The position numbers and the translations under genes are program-made. Positions 18,033 to 29,434 of a DNA stretch of 64,000 bases are shown here, one piece after another (the first letter of the stretch is position 1; each line of letters opens with the position of its first letter). The notes beneath the pieces are model-generated. The model saw only the letters and a list, made by a program, of their open reading frames with translations. It did no database searches and was not told the DNA's origin. The DNA lies in assembly GCF_016125515.1 (NCBI RefSeq), contig NZ_WGLO01000001.1, positions 62,001-126,000 on the forward strand, written 5' to 3'. The DNA is from Hyphomonas sp. GTDB lineage: Bacteria > Pseudomonadota > Alphaproteobacteria > Caulobacterales > Hyphomonadaceae.

Positions 18033-18647
18033 ATGAAACTTGGAAAAGTCCTTTCCGGCGGGCTGTTGCTCGCTGCGTTGAGTGTTTCTGCCTGCATGAA
18101 CGTTCCGAATGACATGACTGTCGCGGAGTATTGTGCAAACCCCAAGAAGGCGAACGAGAATGTCTGCCGCCTGAAAGTCGAGATCGATGGCCAGTCCACC
18201 GCGCTCGCCGATACCAACATGCGCCTGGCCGATGCCTTCAAGCTGACGGCCGACGCGCAGGCCACCGCCGATGCCGCGAAAGCGGACGCTGCGGCTGCCA
18301 TGTCCGCCGCCCAGGAAGCCCTGGCCAAGGACAACAGCATGGTCTGCGAAACCCGCACGATCCAGAAGACCAATATCGGCACCTGCCGCGAAGGCTACAC
18401 GCTGACGAGCTGCACGCAGACCCGTTACACGACGCGCGCCGGTGGCCCGTCGATCTTGCGTGAGATCAACGACGAGCAGTGCCGCTTCAACGACCGTGTC
18501 CTCGAGATGCAGGTTCGCTGCTGCGGTACGGCCAGCGCGGTTCCTCAGCCGGCGGACGAACTGGTGGAAGGCGAAGAAGCCGCTCCGGTCGAAGCCTCTG
18601 CCCCGGTCGAAGCCCCGGAAGAGACCCCGGTTCCGGTTTCGCCCTAA
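18033..18647 (+). CDS. Cys-rich lipoprotein with Ala-rich coiled coil, unknown function
   Basis: The 204-residue product has a lipoprotein signal (lipobox LSVSAC, Cys21). After an EYCANP segment comes an Ala-rich heptad stretch at about 55-100 (ALADTNMRLADAF, ADAAKADAAAAM) that recalls the coiled coil of Lpp or of envelope spacers. A Cys-rich part follows (MVCETR, GTCREGYTLTSCTQTRY, EQCRF, RCCGT), then an acidic Pro/Val/Glu tail. The mature protein has about ten Cys, suggesting disulfides in the periplasm. No family recognised. A strong terminator follows. Confidence 0.75.
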   Translation: MKLGKVLSGGLLLAALSVSACMNVPNDMTVAEYCANPKKANENVCRLKVEIDGQSTALADTNMRLADAFKLTADAQATADAAKADAAAAMSAAQEALAKDNSMVCETRTIQKTNIGTCREGYTLTSCTQTRYTTRAGGPSILREINDEQCRFNDRVLEMQVRCCGTASAVPQPADELVEGEEAAPVEASAPVEAPEETPVPVSP

Positions 18648-18678
18648 CCCCACTTTCCCGCACGGGGGAGTCCACAAA

Positions 18679-18708
18679 CCGTCCACACGCAGGTGTGGAC
18701 GGTTTTTT
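18679..18708 (+). terminator. Rho-independent terminator
   Basis: A perfect ten-base stem, CCGTCCACAC (18679-18688) with GTGTGGACGG (18693-18702), has a GCAG loop and is followed by TTTTTT (18703-18708). It ends the Cys-rich lipoprotein transcript. Confidence 0.9.
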
Positions 18709-19077
18709 GTTGCGCAAGGTCAGGCTTGTGCCTGCGTCTTGGCGGAACCTGAGGCGCCAGCGCGTCAAGCGGATTATTCTGTGAGCGGCCAGCCCGACTG
18801 GACAGGGCGGGGGGGATGCGGATGCTGAAAGGTGGCTATGATGGCAAGGATCCGGTGGTCGATGCCGCGCAGCGGCCGCACGCGTGCTGAACACGCCCTA
18901 TTCGACAGCCTGGTTTGCAGGTTCCGCCGAACGGACTGAGCCGGGCGACCGTGCCGCTGACCCGGCCGGGCCCGAAGGCGAGCCATTGGGAGGCGATCCC
19001 GGTAGCGGCGGGCTCGCTTCTGAGGAAGCGGGGATGCGGGGACAGGCGCTGGAGCAGGGCGTTGTCTGCGTGCCGCG
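18709..19077. other. Stretch without a supportable gene
   Basis: Short frames are open on both strands here, but none has a good ribosome site, family similarity or a convincing composition. The bases are GC-rich with Gly/Pro/Arg-type translations on both strands. I see no tRNA or element end. It may be untranslated leftover sequence behind the structured region to its right. Confidence 0.4.
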
Positions 19078-19124
19078 CAAAAACGAAGAAAGGCGCGGTG
19101 CCTTTTAAGGGCAACCACGCCTTT
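19078..19124 (-). terminator. Hairpin terminator on the minus strand
   Basis: AAAGGCG (19089-19095) pairs with CGCCTTT (19118-19124). Inner segments GGT/ACC and GCC/GGC extend the stem with one mismatch and one bulge. Read on the minus strand, the hairpin is followed by CTTCGTTTTT. It would end a transcript running leftward from about 19.7 kb. Confidence 0.6.
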
Positions 19125-19139
19125 CACGGTGTTTCGAAT

Positions 19140-19690
19140 CAGACTACCGAGACACTGTGCTAGCACTCGTGAGCGGTGGTTCGAAGTTCACCAGAGTGTT
19201 TTCCGGTCCGCTTCTGAGGCGCACCTTCCATCACCCTTCCGCCGTTCACGGACGTTCGCCCTGGCAGGCGCACGATCCGTTTGGCGGTGCCTGATCCTGC
19301 GCTCTCCCGGGGGGGAGTCGCTTGTTCAGGACTTGGCCGCCGCCTCTGCTCGCCTTACACCCTTGCGGGATTGTCGGGTCGCACCTCTCCAGTCTCCATG
19401 CCTTGCAGCACACAGCTTTCCTGGCGTCCCTCTCGGGACTTTCCGGTCTTGGCCGCCGTGTTTCGGACTGCGCTCCGGTCACGGCCTACAGCACCTCTCT
19501 TTGCGGCTCGAGTTCCGCTCCGTGAGGCCACCGCCTGTTTTTATCTCGTCTTCCTGCCTGACCCTTTGCTCCACCGGTCTCCCGGATTCGCTCCTGGCCC
19601 GGCCACCTGACGGGGGCGATGGGCTTGGCCTCCGCTCCGTCGGTGGGTTGTCTCCCACCCGGACTTCGTTGGCTTAACGAAACGATCTCA
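19140..19690 (-). ncRNA. Candidate structured non-coding RNA, family unknown
   Basis: About 550 bases without a credible protein fold into many hairpins whose loops make sense only on the minus strand. GTCCC/GGGAC (19426-19439) and CCGG/CCGG (19574-19585) both have GAGA loops. CCC/GGG (19360-19369) has a GCAA loop. GGTGGG/CCCACC spans 19642-19659 and CTCCC/GGGAG spans 19304-19317. GAGA and GCAA are GNRA tetraloops. The possible ends can also pair (GTTTCG with CGAAAC). A minus-strand terminator follows at 19078-19124. The motif GGCCAAG recurs three times. It lacks the RNase P core and the tmRNA tag frame, so I cannot name it. Exact ends are estimates. Confidence 0.45.
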
Positions 19691-19857
19691 CCAAACCTCG
19701 CCTGAGTCGAGAGGCTGTCGAGGGAAAAATCGCTTTTACGGGGAGAAATTTCACAGGTTTAAGACAGCTGTGAAATTGGTGCGGTGCAGCGATTTTTATA
19801 TTGTGCGTGTACGGATTGGGTGGGCCTTGCGCCCTTCGCCCTGAAGGGCGTGGCGGC

Positions 19858-20160
19858 TCAGGCCGGGTGGTAGTCGAAGAAGAGGTCCAGCGTCTCGTTG
19901 CTGGGGCGTTTGCCGCGCAGGCGGTCGAAGCAGGGGTGGGGGATGAGGCGGCCGGAGGGCAGGGCCTCGGAGACCGCGGTGCCGCCATGGCGGGGCTTCA
20001 TCACGCGGATCGGGGCGCCGCAATGCGGGCAGGCCTCCTCCCAACCCTGGCGGGGCGGGGGCTCTTTCGTGTCGGGCAGGAAATACACCGTCGCAGCGAC
20101 CTTCGAGCGCTCCGGCCGGTCACTCGCATTGCGGAAGTGTTCCTTACGATGGATCCACAT
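19858..20160 (-). CDS. Small protein with a zinc-ribbon-like CPHC motif
   Basis: The 100-residue product starts MWIHRKEHFRN after a good ribosome site (AGGAGA, eight bases upstream), which supports translation. It has one CPHCGAPIRV motif near residue 45, a half zinc ribbon; further Cys occur in HPCFDRL and may complete the site, which is uncertain. No known family is recognised. It stands alone between the candidate RNA and the decayed region. Confidence 0.55.
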   Translation of the reverse strand: MWIHRKEHFRNASDRPERSKVAATVYFLPDTKEPPPRQGWEEACPHCGAPIRVMKPRHGGTAVSEALPSGRLIPHPCFDRLRGKRPSNETLDLFFDYHPA

Positions 20161-20488
20161 ATAGGGGCTCTCCTGTGCGAGACGGCTAGGGATAGCAGGG
20201 AGGGGTTAAGGAGGGGTGATATGGTTCGGCCGAGCAGCACCAATGAACTCCGAGATTGCCGCTCGAGCGATGGCGCCGAACGCTGGCAAAAAGATCTTTT
20301 TGGAGTCTGCGACGCAAAATCCCTTTCGTTTCAGTTGCGGCTTCATTCGCGGATTTGCTTATTGGCAAGGCCGCCTATCGGTGACCAAGCGAAGATGATT
20401 CAAAATCCCCTCCTGCGGCGCTCGCGAAAAACCAGCAAACTTCGCCGTCACAGCGGTCGAGATTTTGACGGATTTTGTGCTACAAGTC

Positions 20489-21132
20489 TTAGTCTTTGAG
20501 GCGCCTTTTGAGCGTTTCAACGGATCCAGAAATGCCGTACTCAAGTTCGAATACTCGAAGGGCCTCGTTCCAAGACCTTCCTCGATTTCCATTGGGAATC
20601 TTCGCGCGGCACACTTCTGCCAGCGCCTATCGCTTCCCTGGCCGTCCAGTGCCGCCAGATGAGGGCGACGCGGAATCTATTTCAGATATGTGCCGTTCAT
20701 GGTCAGCCAGCCATACGTGTCCAAAGCCTTTCCAGTGCGCTTCCCATTTTTCCTCGAGCTGGTGAAGGGGCACGCATAGCCAGTAGCCCTGATATCGCTC
20801 GAGGTTTGCGGCGTGCGGGGCAACGTCTTCGCCAAAGTGTTCCCGTACTTCGGGATCAGCTCGTGCCAAGAAATGGAATAGCGAAAGTCCGATGGTCCAC
20901 TTCAGTTAGTAGATGAAGTGCGGGCCGCGCGTACCCCCGATATCATCTGTCGTTTCGAACTTAAACTTCTCCCAATATATTTCTGTTGGCTAGAGCTCGC
21001 TGTATTCTGGGCGCCCAATCCACGTATCTGGAGTGTGGCTGCAGATTTCGCATCTACCCTTTAAGCTGACTTTATCGTTGTTTTGGCCAGTGCGTAAAAG
21101 AGCTCAAGACGCTCAAGAAAAAATTTCCGCAT
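20489..21132 (-). pseudogene. Decayed protein gene, AT-rich, with three internal stops
   Basis: One minus-strand frame reads protein-like text across several stops. RCEICSHTPDTWIGRPEYSEL ends at TAG 20990-20992; IYWEKFKFETTDDIGG to HFIY ends at TAA 20906-20908; FHFLARADPEVREHFGEDV to RPGKR ends at TAG 20627-20629; SWNEALRVFELEYGISGS to RRLKD ends at TAA 20489-20491. A possible start, MRKFFLERLELFYALAK, lies at 21132 in another frame, implying a frameshift near 21070. The segments share one frame and are Trp/Tyr/Glu-rich, unlike random GC-rich text. GC content is clearly lower than in the neighbours. No family recognised; it may be one gene or two small ones. Confidence 0.5.
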
Positions 21133-21151
21133 AGAAGCGAAGCTTGACAGC

Positions 21152-21371
21152 CTAATTGCTCATCCTGATCAGGCTTCTGGCGCCGTTGGATAAATACAGG
21201 CAATCTTCATAGAAATCTTCGAACCACGATTGCAAGATATCTTGAGCTCGATACAAAAAAGATGTCGAGCAAATTCTGCGGTTTAGTGAAAATAATCAGT
21301 AGCCGGATCGATTACAATGGCATACTCGTCATCATAAAGGCGCCGCAAATGGGCGAGCCCTTCAACCGCAA

Positions 21372-21375
<4 letters not shown>
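21152..21375 (-). pseudogene. Further decayed coding remnant overlapping the uvrB stop
   Basis: A 30-residue frame starts at 21375 within the uvrB stop (ATGA overlap) and reads MIAVEGLAHLRRLYDDEYA to DYFH before TAA at 21283-21285. In the next frame, text such as AQDILQSWFEDFYEDCLYL and NGARSLIRMSN runs to TAG at 21152-21154. That second frame is the same as the main frame of the remnant further left. The pattern suggests the 5' part of one gene that sat behind uvrB and has been broken by frameshifts and stops. AT-rich like the rest of the remnant. Confidence 0.4.
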
Positions 21376-23555
<2,180 letters not shown>

Positions 23556-23596
23556 GGCGCCAAGATATGGGCTCCGGGGTGTGGACTGTCCAGTCT

Positions 23597-23611
23597 GTTC
23601 TTGTTTTGTGC
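23597..23611 (-). promoter_or_regulatory. Candidate LexA (SOS) box upstream of uvrB
   Basis: GTTC TTGTTTT GTGC fits the alphaproteobacterial LexA pattern GTTC-N7-GTTC with one mismatch in the second half. It lies 42 bases upstream of the chosen uvrB start, a common SOS target. Listed from established consensus; binding is inferred. Confidence 0.4.
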
Positions 23612-23655
23612 AGGCAGTTGCGCTTTGATCGGGCAGGCAACCGGAGGGCGCGGCA

Positions 23656-24015
23656 ATGGCGGAGACGAAACGACACCGGATCTTCTCGATGGCGTTCGGC
23701 AAGGTCTACCCGGCCTATGTGGCGAAGGCCGCGAAGAAGGGGCGCACGCAGGCGGAGGTCGATGAGATCATCCGCTGGCAGACCGGCTACACGCAGTCGC
23801 AGCTGGAGGCGCAGATTGCGGCGGGCGCGGACCTTGAGACCTTCTTTGCCGGGGCGCCGAAACCCAACCCCGCGCGGGCGCTGATCACGGGCGTGGTGTG
23901 CGGTGTGCGCGTGGAAGAGGTCGAAGATCCGCTGATGCGCGAGATCCGCTACCTGGACAAGCTCGTGGACGAGCTGGCCAAGGGCAAGGCGATGGCGAAG
24001 ATCTTGAGGGGGTAG
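23656..24015 (+). CDS. DUF2200 family protein
   Basis: The 119-residue product matches DUF2200: [25 protein letters not shown] followed by [10 protein letters not shown] and a C-terminal [18 protein letters not shown] helix. Family members are small cytoplasmic proteins of unknown function, often annotated near stress or transport genes. It is divergent from uvrB with about 100 bases between starts. Confidence 0.88.
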   Translation: MAETKRHRIFSMAFGKVYPAYVAKAAKKGRTQAEVDEIIRWQTGYTQSQLEAQIAAGADLETFFAGAPKPNPARALITGVVCGVRVEEVEDPLMREIRYLDKLVDELAKGKAMAKILRG

Positions 24016-24238
24016 GGGCGGTTGGCGGATACCAATCCAGCGTTATGCTCCATTCCCGGTAGCCCAATATGTCTCGGCCCAGTTCAAGCGGCGGCACCGC
24101 CATTACTCACGCGAATCTTCGGTGCCGAGGCCGCTCACGCGGGGTGCTGCGACTTCGGCAGTTTTTGGCGCCGCCATTAACCACGAAATTTTTGTGCCCC
24201 CGCGGGAACCAAACGTTGCGGCGGGGCATAGATTAACC

Positions 24239-24595
24239 ATGGCTGACACGGAATTCGGATCTTGTGAGATGACGGCGGGCGAGGGCTCGCGGCAGGAGGC
24301 GCGGCTCTCGTCGGGCTTTGCGGTGCGCGTGGTGTGGGTGGACATGACCGATGCCTGCGCCGGACGGCTGAAGGACGTTTCCCAATCGGGCGCGCGGATC
24401 GTGGTCGAGGGCGGCGAGAAAGCACGCGGCGATGTCTACGTGCTCGCCCACCTGCAGGGTGAGGCGGAGCCGCGCCGGCTGGTGGCGAAAGTGCGCTGGC
24501 AGGTCGGCGATACGCTGGGTGTGCGGTTCGACGCACCGATCGATCTGCCGCTGGTCCACGCGCTGGCCAGAGTGGAAAGGGCGTCAGCCCATTAA
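24239..24595 (+). CDS. PilZ-type domain protein
   Basis: The 118-residue product begins MADTEFGSCEM right after a TTAACC sequence; an alternative start is the Met at residue 11. RQEARLSSGFAVRVVW provides the RxxxR-like N-terminal arm (R-Q-E-A-R), and GRLKDVSQSGARIVVEG matches the PilZ D/N-x-S-x-x-G motif, followed by a beta barrel ending GVRFD. This one keeps the cyclic di-GMP contact residues better than the copy at 5.9 kb. It is convergent with the sigma factor gene. Confidence 0.75.
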   Translation: MADTEFGSCEMTAGEGSRQEARLSSGFAVRVVWVDMTDACAGRLKDVSQSGARIVVEGGEKARGDVYVLAHLQGEAEPRRLVAKVRWQVGDTLGVRFDAPIDLPLVHALARVERASAH

Positions 24596-24604
24596 CGACC
24601 GGCG

Positions 24605-24624
24605 AGGCCGCCGTGCGGCGGCCT
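24605..24624. terminator. Hairpin between convergent genes
   Basis: AGGCCGCC (24605-24612) and GGCGGCCT (24617-24624) with a GTGC loop form an eight-base stem. Flanking T-runs are poor, so the terminator role is inferred from position between the PilZ and sigma factor stops. Confidence 0.5.
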
Positions 24625-24632
24625 TCAGTGGT

Positions 24633-25229
24633 TTACGCCGCTTTTGGCCGGACCGGCGGCGTGTCCTGATTGCTGGACAGGGCGCTCTCCAGACGTTCTA
24701 TCAGGATGAGGCGCGCGCGGCTGACGCGGCTTTTCATGGTGCCGGTGGCGACATTGCAGGCCTCGGCCGCCTCCTCATAGGAGAAGCCGAGCCCCAGCAC
24801 GAGGCCGATGGCGTCGGCCATGTCGGGCGGCAGGCGCGAGATCGCCGCCATCAGGTCGGCGACGCTGGCGGCATCTTCGGGCGTGCGGGTATCGATCAGC
24901 CTGTCCTGGATTTCCTCGTCGGGCATCGCGGTCATGCGGCGGTCGCGGCGCAGGCGCTGCAGCCATTCATTGCGCAGGATACGGAAGATCCAGGGGCGGA
25001 AATGGCGGCCGGTTTCGAAGCTGGCAAAGGCCGAGAGGGCGCGGATGCAGGCGTCCTGGACGCAGTCGTCGGCGAGGTGCGGGTCGCCGCAGAGATTGCG
25101 GGCATAGGCGCGCAGGGCGGGCAGGCACTCCTCGACCAGGGCGGCGAACAGGGCGTCGCGGTCACCCGCGCTGGGTTCGGCGGCGCGTGCTTCGGGCGGG
25201 GGGCACGCGTGGCGCCGGGGGTCGGCCAT
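24633..25229 (-). CDS. ECF-type RNA polymerase sigma factor
   Basis: The 198-residue product has a sigma-70 region 2 (LRAYARNLCGDPHLADDCVQD, RPWIFRILRNEWLQRLRR) and region 4 (FSYEEAAEACNVATGTMKSRVSRAR). It would direct RNA polymerase to a small stress regulon. The region 2 text resembles EcfG-like general stress factors, but no NepR or PhyR gene is adjacent, so the subgroup is left open. No anti-sigma gene is adjacent either. Confidence 0.9.
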   Translation of the reverse strand: MADPRRHACPPPEARAAEPSAGDRDALFAALVEECLPALRAYARNLCGDPHLADDCVQDACIRALSAFASFETGRHFRPWIFRILRNEWLQRLRRDRRMTAMPDEEIQDRLIDTRTPEDAASVADLMAAISRLPPDMADAIGLVLGLGFSYEEAAEACNVATGTMKSRVSRARLILIERLESALSSNQDTPPVRPKAA

Positions 25230-25551
25230 GTCGTGGATCTCGTGTTCGGTTAATCGTGTTGATGCGCCTTAAAGTTTAACAAAGGGTTGGTCAAAAGTCG
25301 CAATGATCCCGCTGGACAGCTCGGGGCGATCCGGCGGCCTGTGCTGCGGCCGCTGCAGAACAGGCGTGACGTCGCGGCAAGGCCCATCGCGCACGCGGAG
25401 CGCGCAAACCTTAAGGCGAGGCGGGCGGGCCGGTCGGTCAAATTTCACCGATTGTGCAAACCGTACTTCCACGCGTTTGTGTCAGAACGGGCCGTAACGA
25501 TGTGGCACGGTGCGTCCTGAGGCGTCCGTGCACGGATTAGACCTGAAGGGT
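25230..25551. other. Intergenic stretch upstream of the sigma factor and the sigma-54 activator
   Basis: This 322-base divergent gap must hold the promoters of both flanking genes. TTAA occurs at about 25255 and 25270-25277 (TTAAAGTTTAAC), but the spacing does not fit a full CtrA site (TTAA-N7-TTAA). I see no ECF autoregulatory pair, no sigma-54 pair and no RNA gene. Confidence 0.4.
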
Positions 25552-27024
<1,473 letters not shown>

Positions 27025-27052
27025 CAAGGCCGAAGGTCAAAGGGAAAACAGG

Positions 27053-27080
27053 ATGCGGCCCTTCGGGGCCGCATTTTTTT
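27053..27080 (+). terminator. Rho-independent terminator
   Basis: ATGCGGCCC (27053-27061) and GGGCCGCAT (27066-27074) enclose a stable TTCG tetraloop and are followed by six T. It ends the sigma-54 activator transcript and also separates it from the convergent MFS gene. Confidence 0.92.
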
Positions 27081-27091
27081 GTGCCGTCCGG

Positions 27092-28282
27092 TCAACCCGG
27101 CCCGGCCGCCATTGCGGCGCGCCGTCCGGCGCGCCAGGCGATGGCGAGGCCGGCGAACGTGACGAGCGACATCAGCCAGTAAAGCTTTGTCTGAGCCTCG
27201 ATGCCGCCCGGCGCGAGCGCGTCATAGGCGAGGCCCGAGGCAAACCCGGTCACCGCCATGGCGGGGCCGAAGATCAGCGCGCCATTGGCGGAATAGGAGA
27301 GCGGCAACTGGTCTTCCGGCAAACGGGCTTGCAGGAAGCGCATCGTACCGAGATGGGTCATGGCGAAGCTGGCCGCGTGCAAGGTCTGAAACACATAGAC
27401 CGCGCCCATCGGCAGCACGAAGCCGGCCGCCGTCCAGCGCAGGAGCGCGCCCATGCCGCCTAGCCAGAGAAGCGTGTAAACGCCGGTATCCTTCAGCAGC
27501 CGGCGCGACAGGAGCAGCAACAGGATCTCGGCGGCCACGCCGGTGGCCCAGAGCGCGCCGATATGGCCGCCGTCAATGCCCTGCGCGATCCAGATGTTGG
27601 AAGCGAAGGCGTAGTAGGCGCCATGGCTTGCCTGGATCAGCGAGGCGGCAATCAGATAGATCAGTACACCGTCAATCCGGTAAAGGGCGAAGGCCTGCGA
27701 GAAGGTCGACCAGAGCGGGCGGCGGGTGATGACCGTGCGCGCGCCGCGCTTGGTCAGCAGCGGCCCGATACTGGCGATGCAGGATGCGGCGATGAGATAG
27801 CCGAGCACCCAGTCGGGCCCCCAGGCGCCGAGGATTGCGCCGCCGGCAAGATTGGAGATCACGAACGCGGCCGACGCCATGGCGCGGCCCTCACCATAGT
27901 CCGGGCGGCCATACCGTGTGCCATAAACGAGGATCGCTTCGAACAGCGGGCCGACGAGGTTCATGGCGCTGTAGACAAGGACGCACAGGAAGAAGTCGAC
28001 GGCGCGCGGCGAGTCCGGGAACAGCAGGACATAGCCCGCCAGCACGATGGCCATGACCGAAGCGAGCGTGGCGCGCAGGCCGTGATCCTGTGCAATGCCC
28101 GCCGAGAAGGGGCCAGCGAAGATGCGGATGACGATGGCGATCGTGCTGGCGCCGGCGATTTCGGCGCCCGACATGCCGGCGGCCTTCTCCATCCAGACCG
28201 GCAGATAGGGCAGGTTCGCGCCGAGGACGAGATTGACCGCACCGGCTGCGAGGGTTGCCCGCCATGAGTCACTGAGAGTCAT
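27092..28282 (-). CDS. MFS transporter, HcaT/phenylpropionate-type
   Basis: The 396-residue product has about twelve membrane helices. Text such as NLVLGANLPYLPVWMEKAAGMS, then GPFSAGIAQDHGLR after helix 2 and FQTLHAASFAMTHLG in the second half, is typical of the MFS_1-like group that includes 3-phenylpropionate and nucleoside carriers. It would be an inner-membrane secondary carrier; the substrate is unknown. The gene is convergent with the sigma-54 activator and is a single unit. Confidence 0.85.
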   Translation of the reverse strand: MTLSDSWRATLAAGAVNLVLGANLPYLPVWMEKAAGMSGAEIAGASTIAIVIRIFAGPFSAGIAQDHGLRATLASVMAIVLAGYVLLFPDSPRAVDFFLCVLVYSAMNLVGPLFEAILVYGTRYGRPDYGEGRAMASAAFVISNLAGGAILGAWGPDWVLGYLIAASCIASIGPLLTKRGARTVITRRPLWSTFSQAFALYRIDGVLIYLIAASLIQASHGAYYAFASNIWIAQGIDGGHIGALWATGVAAEILLLLLSRRLLKDTGVYTLLWLGGMGALLRWTAAGFVLPMGAVYVFQTLHAASFAMTHLGTMRFLQARLPEDQLPLSYSANGALIFGPAMAVTGFASGLAYDALAPGGIEAQTKLYWLMSLVTFAGLAIAWRAGRRAAMAAGPG

Positions 28283-28385
28283 GCGCCGTGCCGTCCCGCC
28301 CCTGTGTCTGAACCTAATAGGCCAAGCCCGGGCGGCGCTGAAACCCCCGCGCGCAGATTATTCCGGGGTGTTGCCGCGCGGCCCG

Positions 28386-29303
28386 TCAGGCGTGCTGGGC
28401 GGCGCGCGGTTTCAGCTGGTCGCGGACGAATTCGCCGAGCTTGCGGGCCTCGGCGGCGCGCGGGCTGCCGGCCTTCCAGGCAATGCCGATCTGACGGCCG
28501 ACCACCGGGGTGACAAAGGAGCGGACGGCGACATCCGGGCCGAGGGCGAGGCCGTTATCGGCCGCGAGGCGCGGGATCAGCGAGACGCCAAGTCCGCCCG
28601 CGACCATGTTGACCAGTGTGCCGAGCGATGTGGCGGCGACTTGCTCGCGCCCGGTGCCCGCCTTCAGGCGGCACAGCGACAGCGCATGCTCGCGCAGGCA
28701 GTGGCCGTCTTCGAGCAGCAGCAGGTCCTCGCCCGCGAGGTCTTCGGGCGCGAGGCCGTTCTTGCGGGCGAGCGGGTGACCCGAAGGGGCAGCGAGCAGG
28801 AACTCGTCGTCGAACAGGGTCATGGTCTCGATGCCGGGTGCGTCCCAGGGCAGCGCGATGAAGGCGGCGTCGACCGTGCGGGCCCTCAGCTGGTCGACGA
28901 GCCGGCTGGTGCGGTCTTCGGTGAGGTAGAGCTTCAGGTCGGGATATTCCCGGGTCAGCAGGCTGACCGTCTGGGGCAACACAAAGGGCGCGATGGTGGG
29001 GATGGCGCCCAGATGAAAGGGGCCGGAGAAGAGGGCGCCGGCCGTGGTGACCGACTGGACGAGGGCGTGGGCGTCCCCCAGCAGGGCAGAGGCCCGGGCG
29101 GCCGCGATCTCGCCCGCATGGGTCAACGTGGCGCCCCGCGATTCGCGTTCCGCCAGTGAAACGCCGAGAATGTCCTCGAGTTCCTTGATCCCGGCCGACA
29201 GAGTCGGCTGGGTGACATGGCAGGCCTCGGCGGCGCGCGAGAACGAGCCGGTCTCTCCAAGGGCGACAAGGAACTGCAGCTGGCGAAAGGTCGGGAGGGT
29301 CAT
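28386..29303 (-). CDS. oxyR: Hydrogen peroxide-sensing LysR regulator OxyR
   Basis: The 305-residue LysR protein has an N-terminal HTH (GSFSRAAEACHVTQPTLSAGI) and the OxyR redox pair Cys202 and Cys211 in DGHCLREHALSLC, equivalent to Cys199 and Cys208 of E. coli. Oxidation forms a disulfide that activates transcription of peroxide defence genes. It is divergent from ahpC and ahpD, the classic arrangement. An ATAG-N7-CTAT box overlaps its start codon, implying autoregulation. Confidence 0.94.
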   Translation of the reverse strand: MTLPTFRQLQFLVALGETGSFSRAAEACHVTQPTLSAGIKELEDILGVSLAERESRGATLTHAGEIAAARASALLGDAHALVQSVTTAGALFSGPFHLGAIPTIAPFVLPQTVSLLTREYPDLKLYLTEDRTSRLVDQLRARTVDAAFIALPWDAPGIETMTLFDDEFLLAAPSGHPLARKNGLAPEDLAGEDLLLLEDGHCLREHALSLCRLKAGTGREQVAATSLGTLVNMVAGGLGVSLIPRLAADNGLALGPDVAVRSFVTPVVGRQIGIAWKAGSPRAAEARKLGEFVRDQLKPRAAQHA

Positions 29304-29316
29304 AGTTTAACTCTAT
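29302..29316. promoter_or_regulatory. OxyR-type operator half
   Basis: ATAG TTTAACT CTAT matches the OxyR element ATAG-N7-CTAT exactly in its outer blocks. It sits over the oxyR start and about 120 bases upstream of ahpC. A weaker AT-rich dyad follows near 29329-29347 and may be the second binding unit. Confidence 0.6.
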
Positions 29317-29434
29317 ATCTCATGGCGGAATAATCAATTTTCTTTATCTGCTGCAGCGCAGCAATTGTCCAGAGGACTCATCGTTCACCGTGGTGAGTCG
29401 TCCATCCGAATTTTCCACTGCAGGAGACCTCCCC

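Noticed and set aside
19140-19386. Group II intron starting with GTGCGACC on the minus strand near 19386
   Set aside because: The 5' motif fits, but there is no domain V hairpin and no reverse transcriptase frame before the terminator.
19140-19690. RNase P RNA or tmRNA on the minus strand
   Set aside because: Fragments such as GGAAAGTCC and AAGGGTGA recall RNase P, but their order is wrong and the ACAGAA core is absent. No tmRNA tag frame (Ala-Asn-Asp-Asn type) is visible.
20300-20480. tRNA-like TTCAAAATCCCC near 20398
   Set aside because: No matching T-stem, anticodon arm or acceptor stem could be drawn on either strand.
21061-21132. Programmed frameshift joining the two reading frames of the remnant
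   Set aside because: The sequence at the frame change is not a canonical slippery heptamer, and several in-frame stops follow, so decay explains it better.
25250-25280. CtrA-binding site upstream of the TacA-like gene
   Set aside because: TTAA elements are present, but the spacing is three bases rather than seven.
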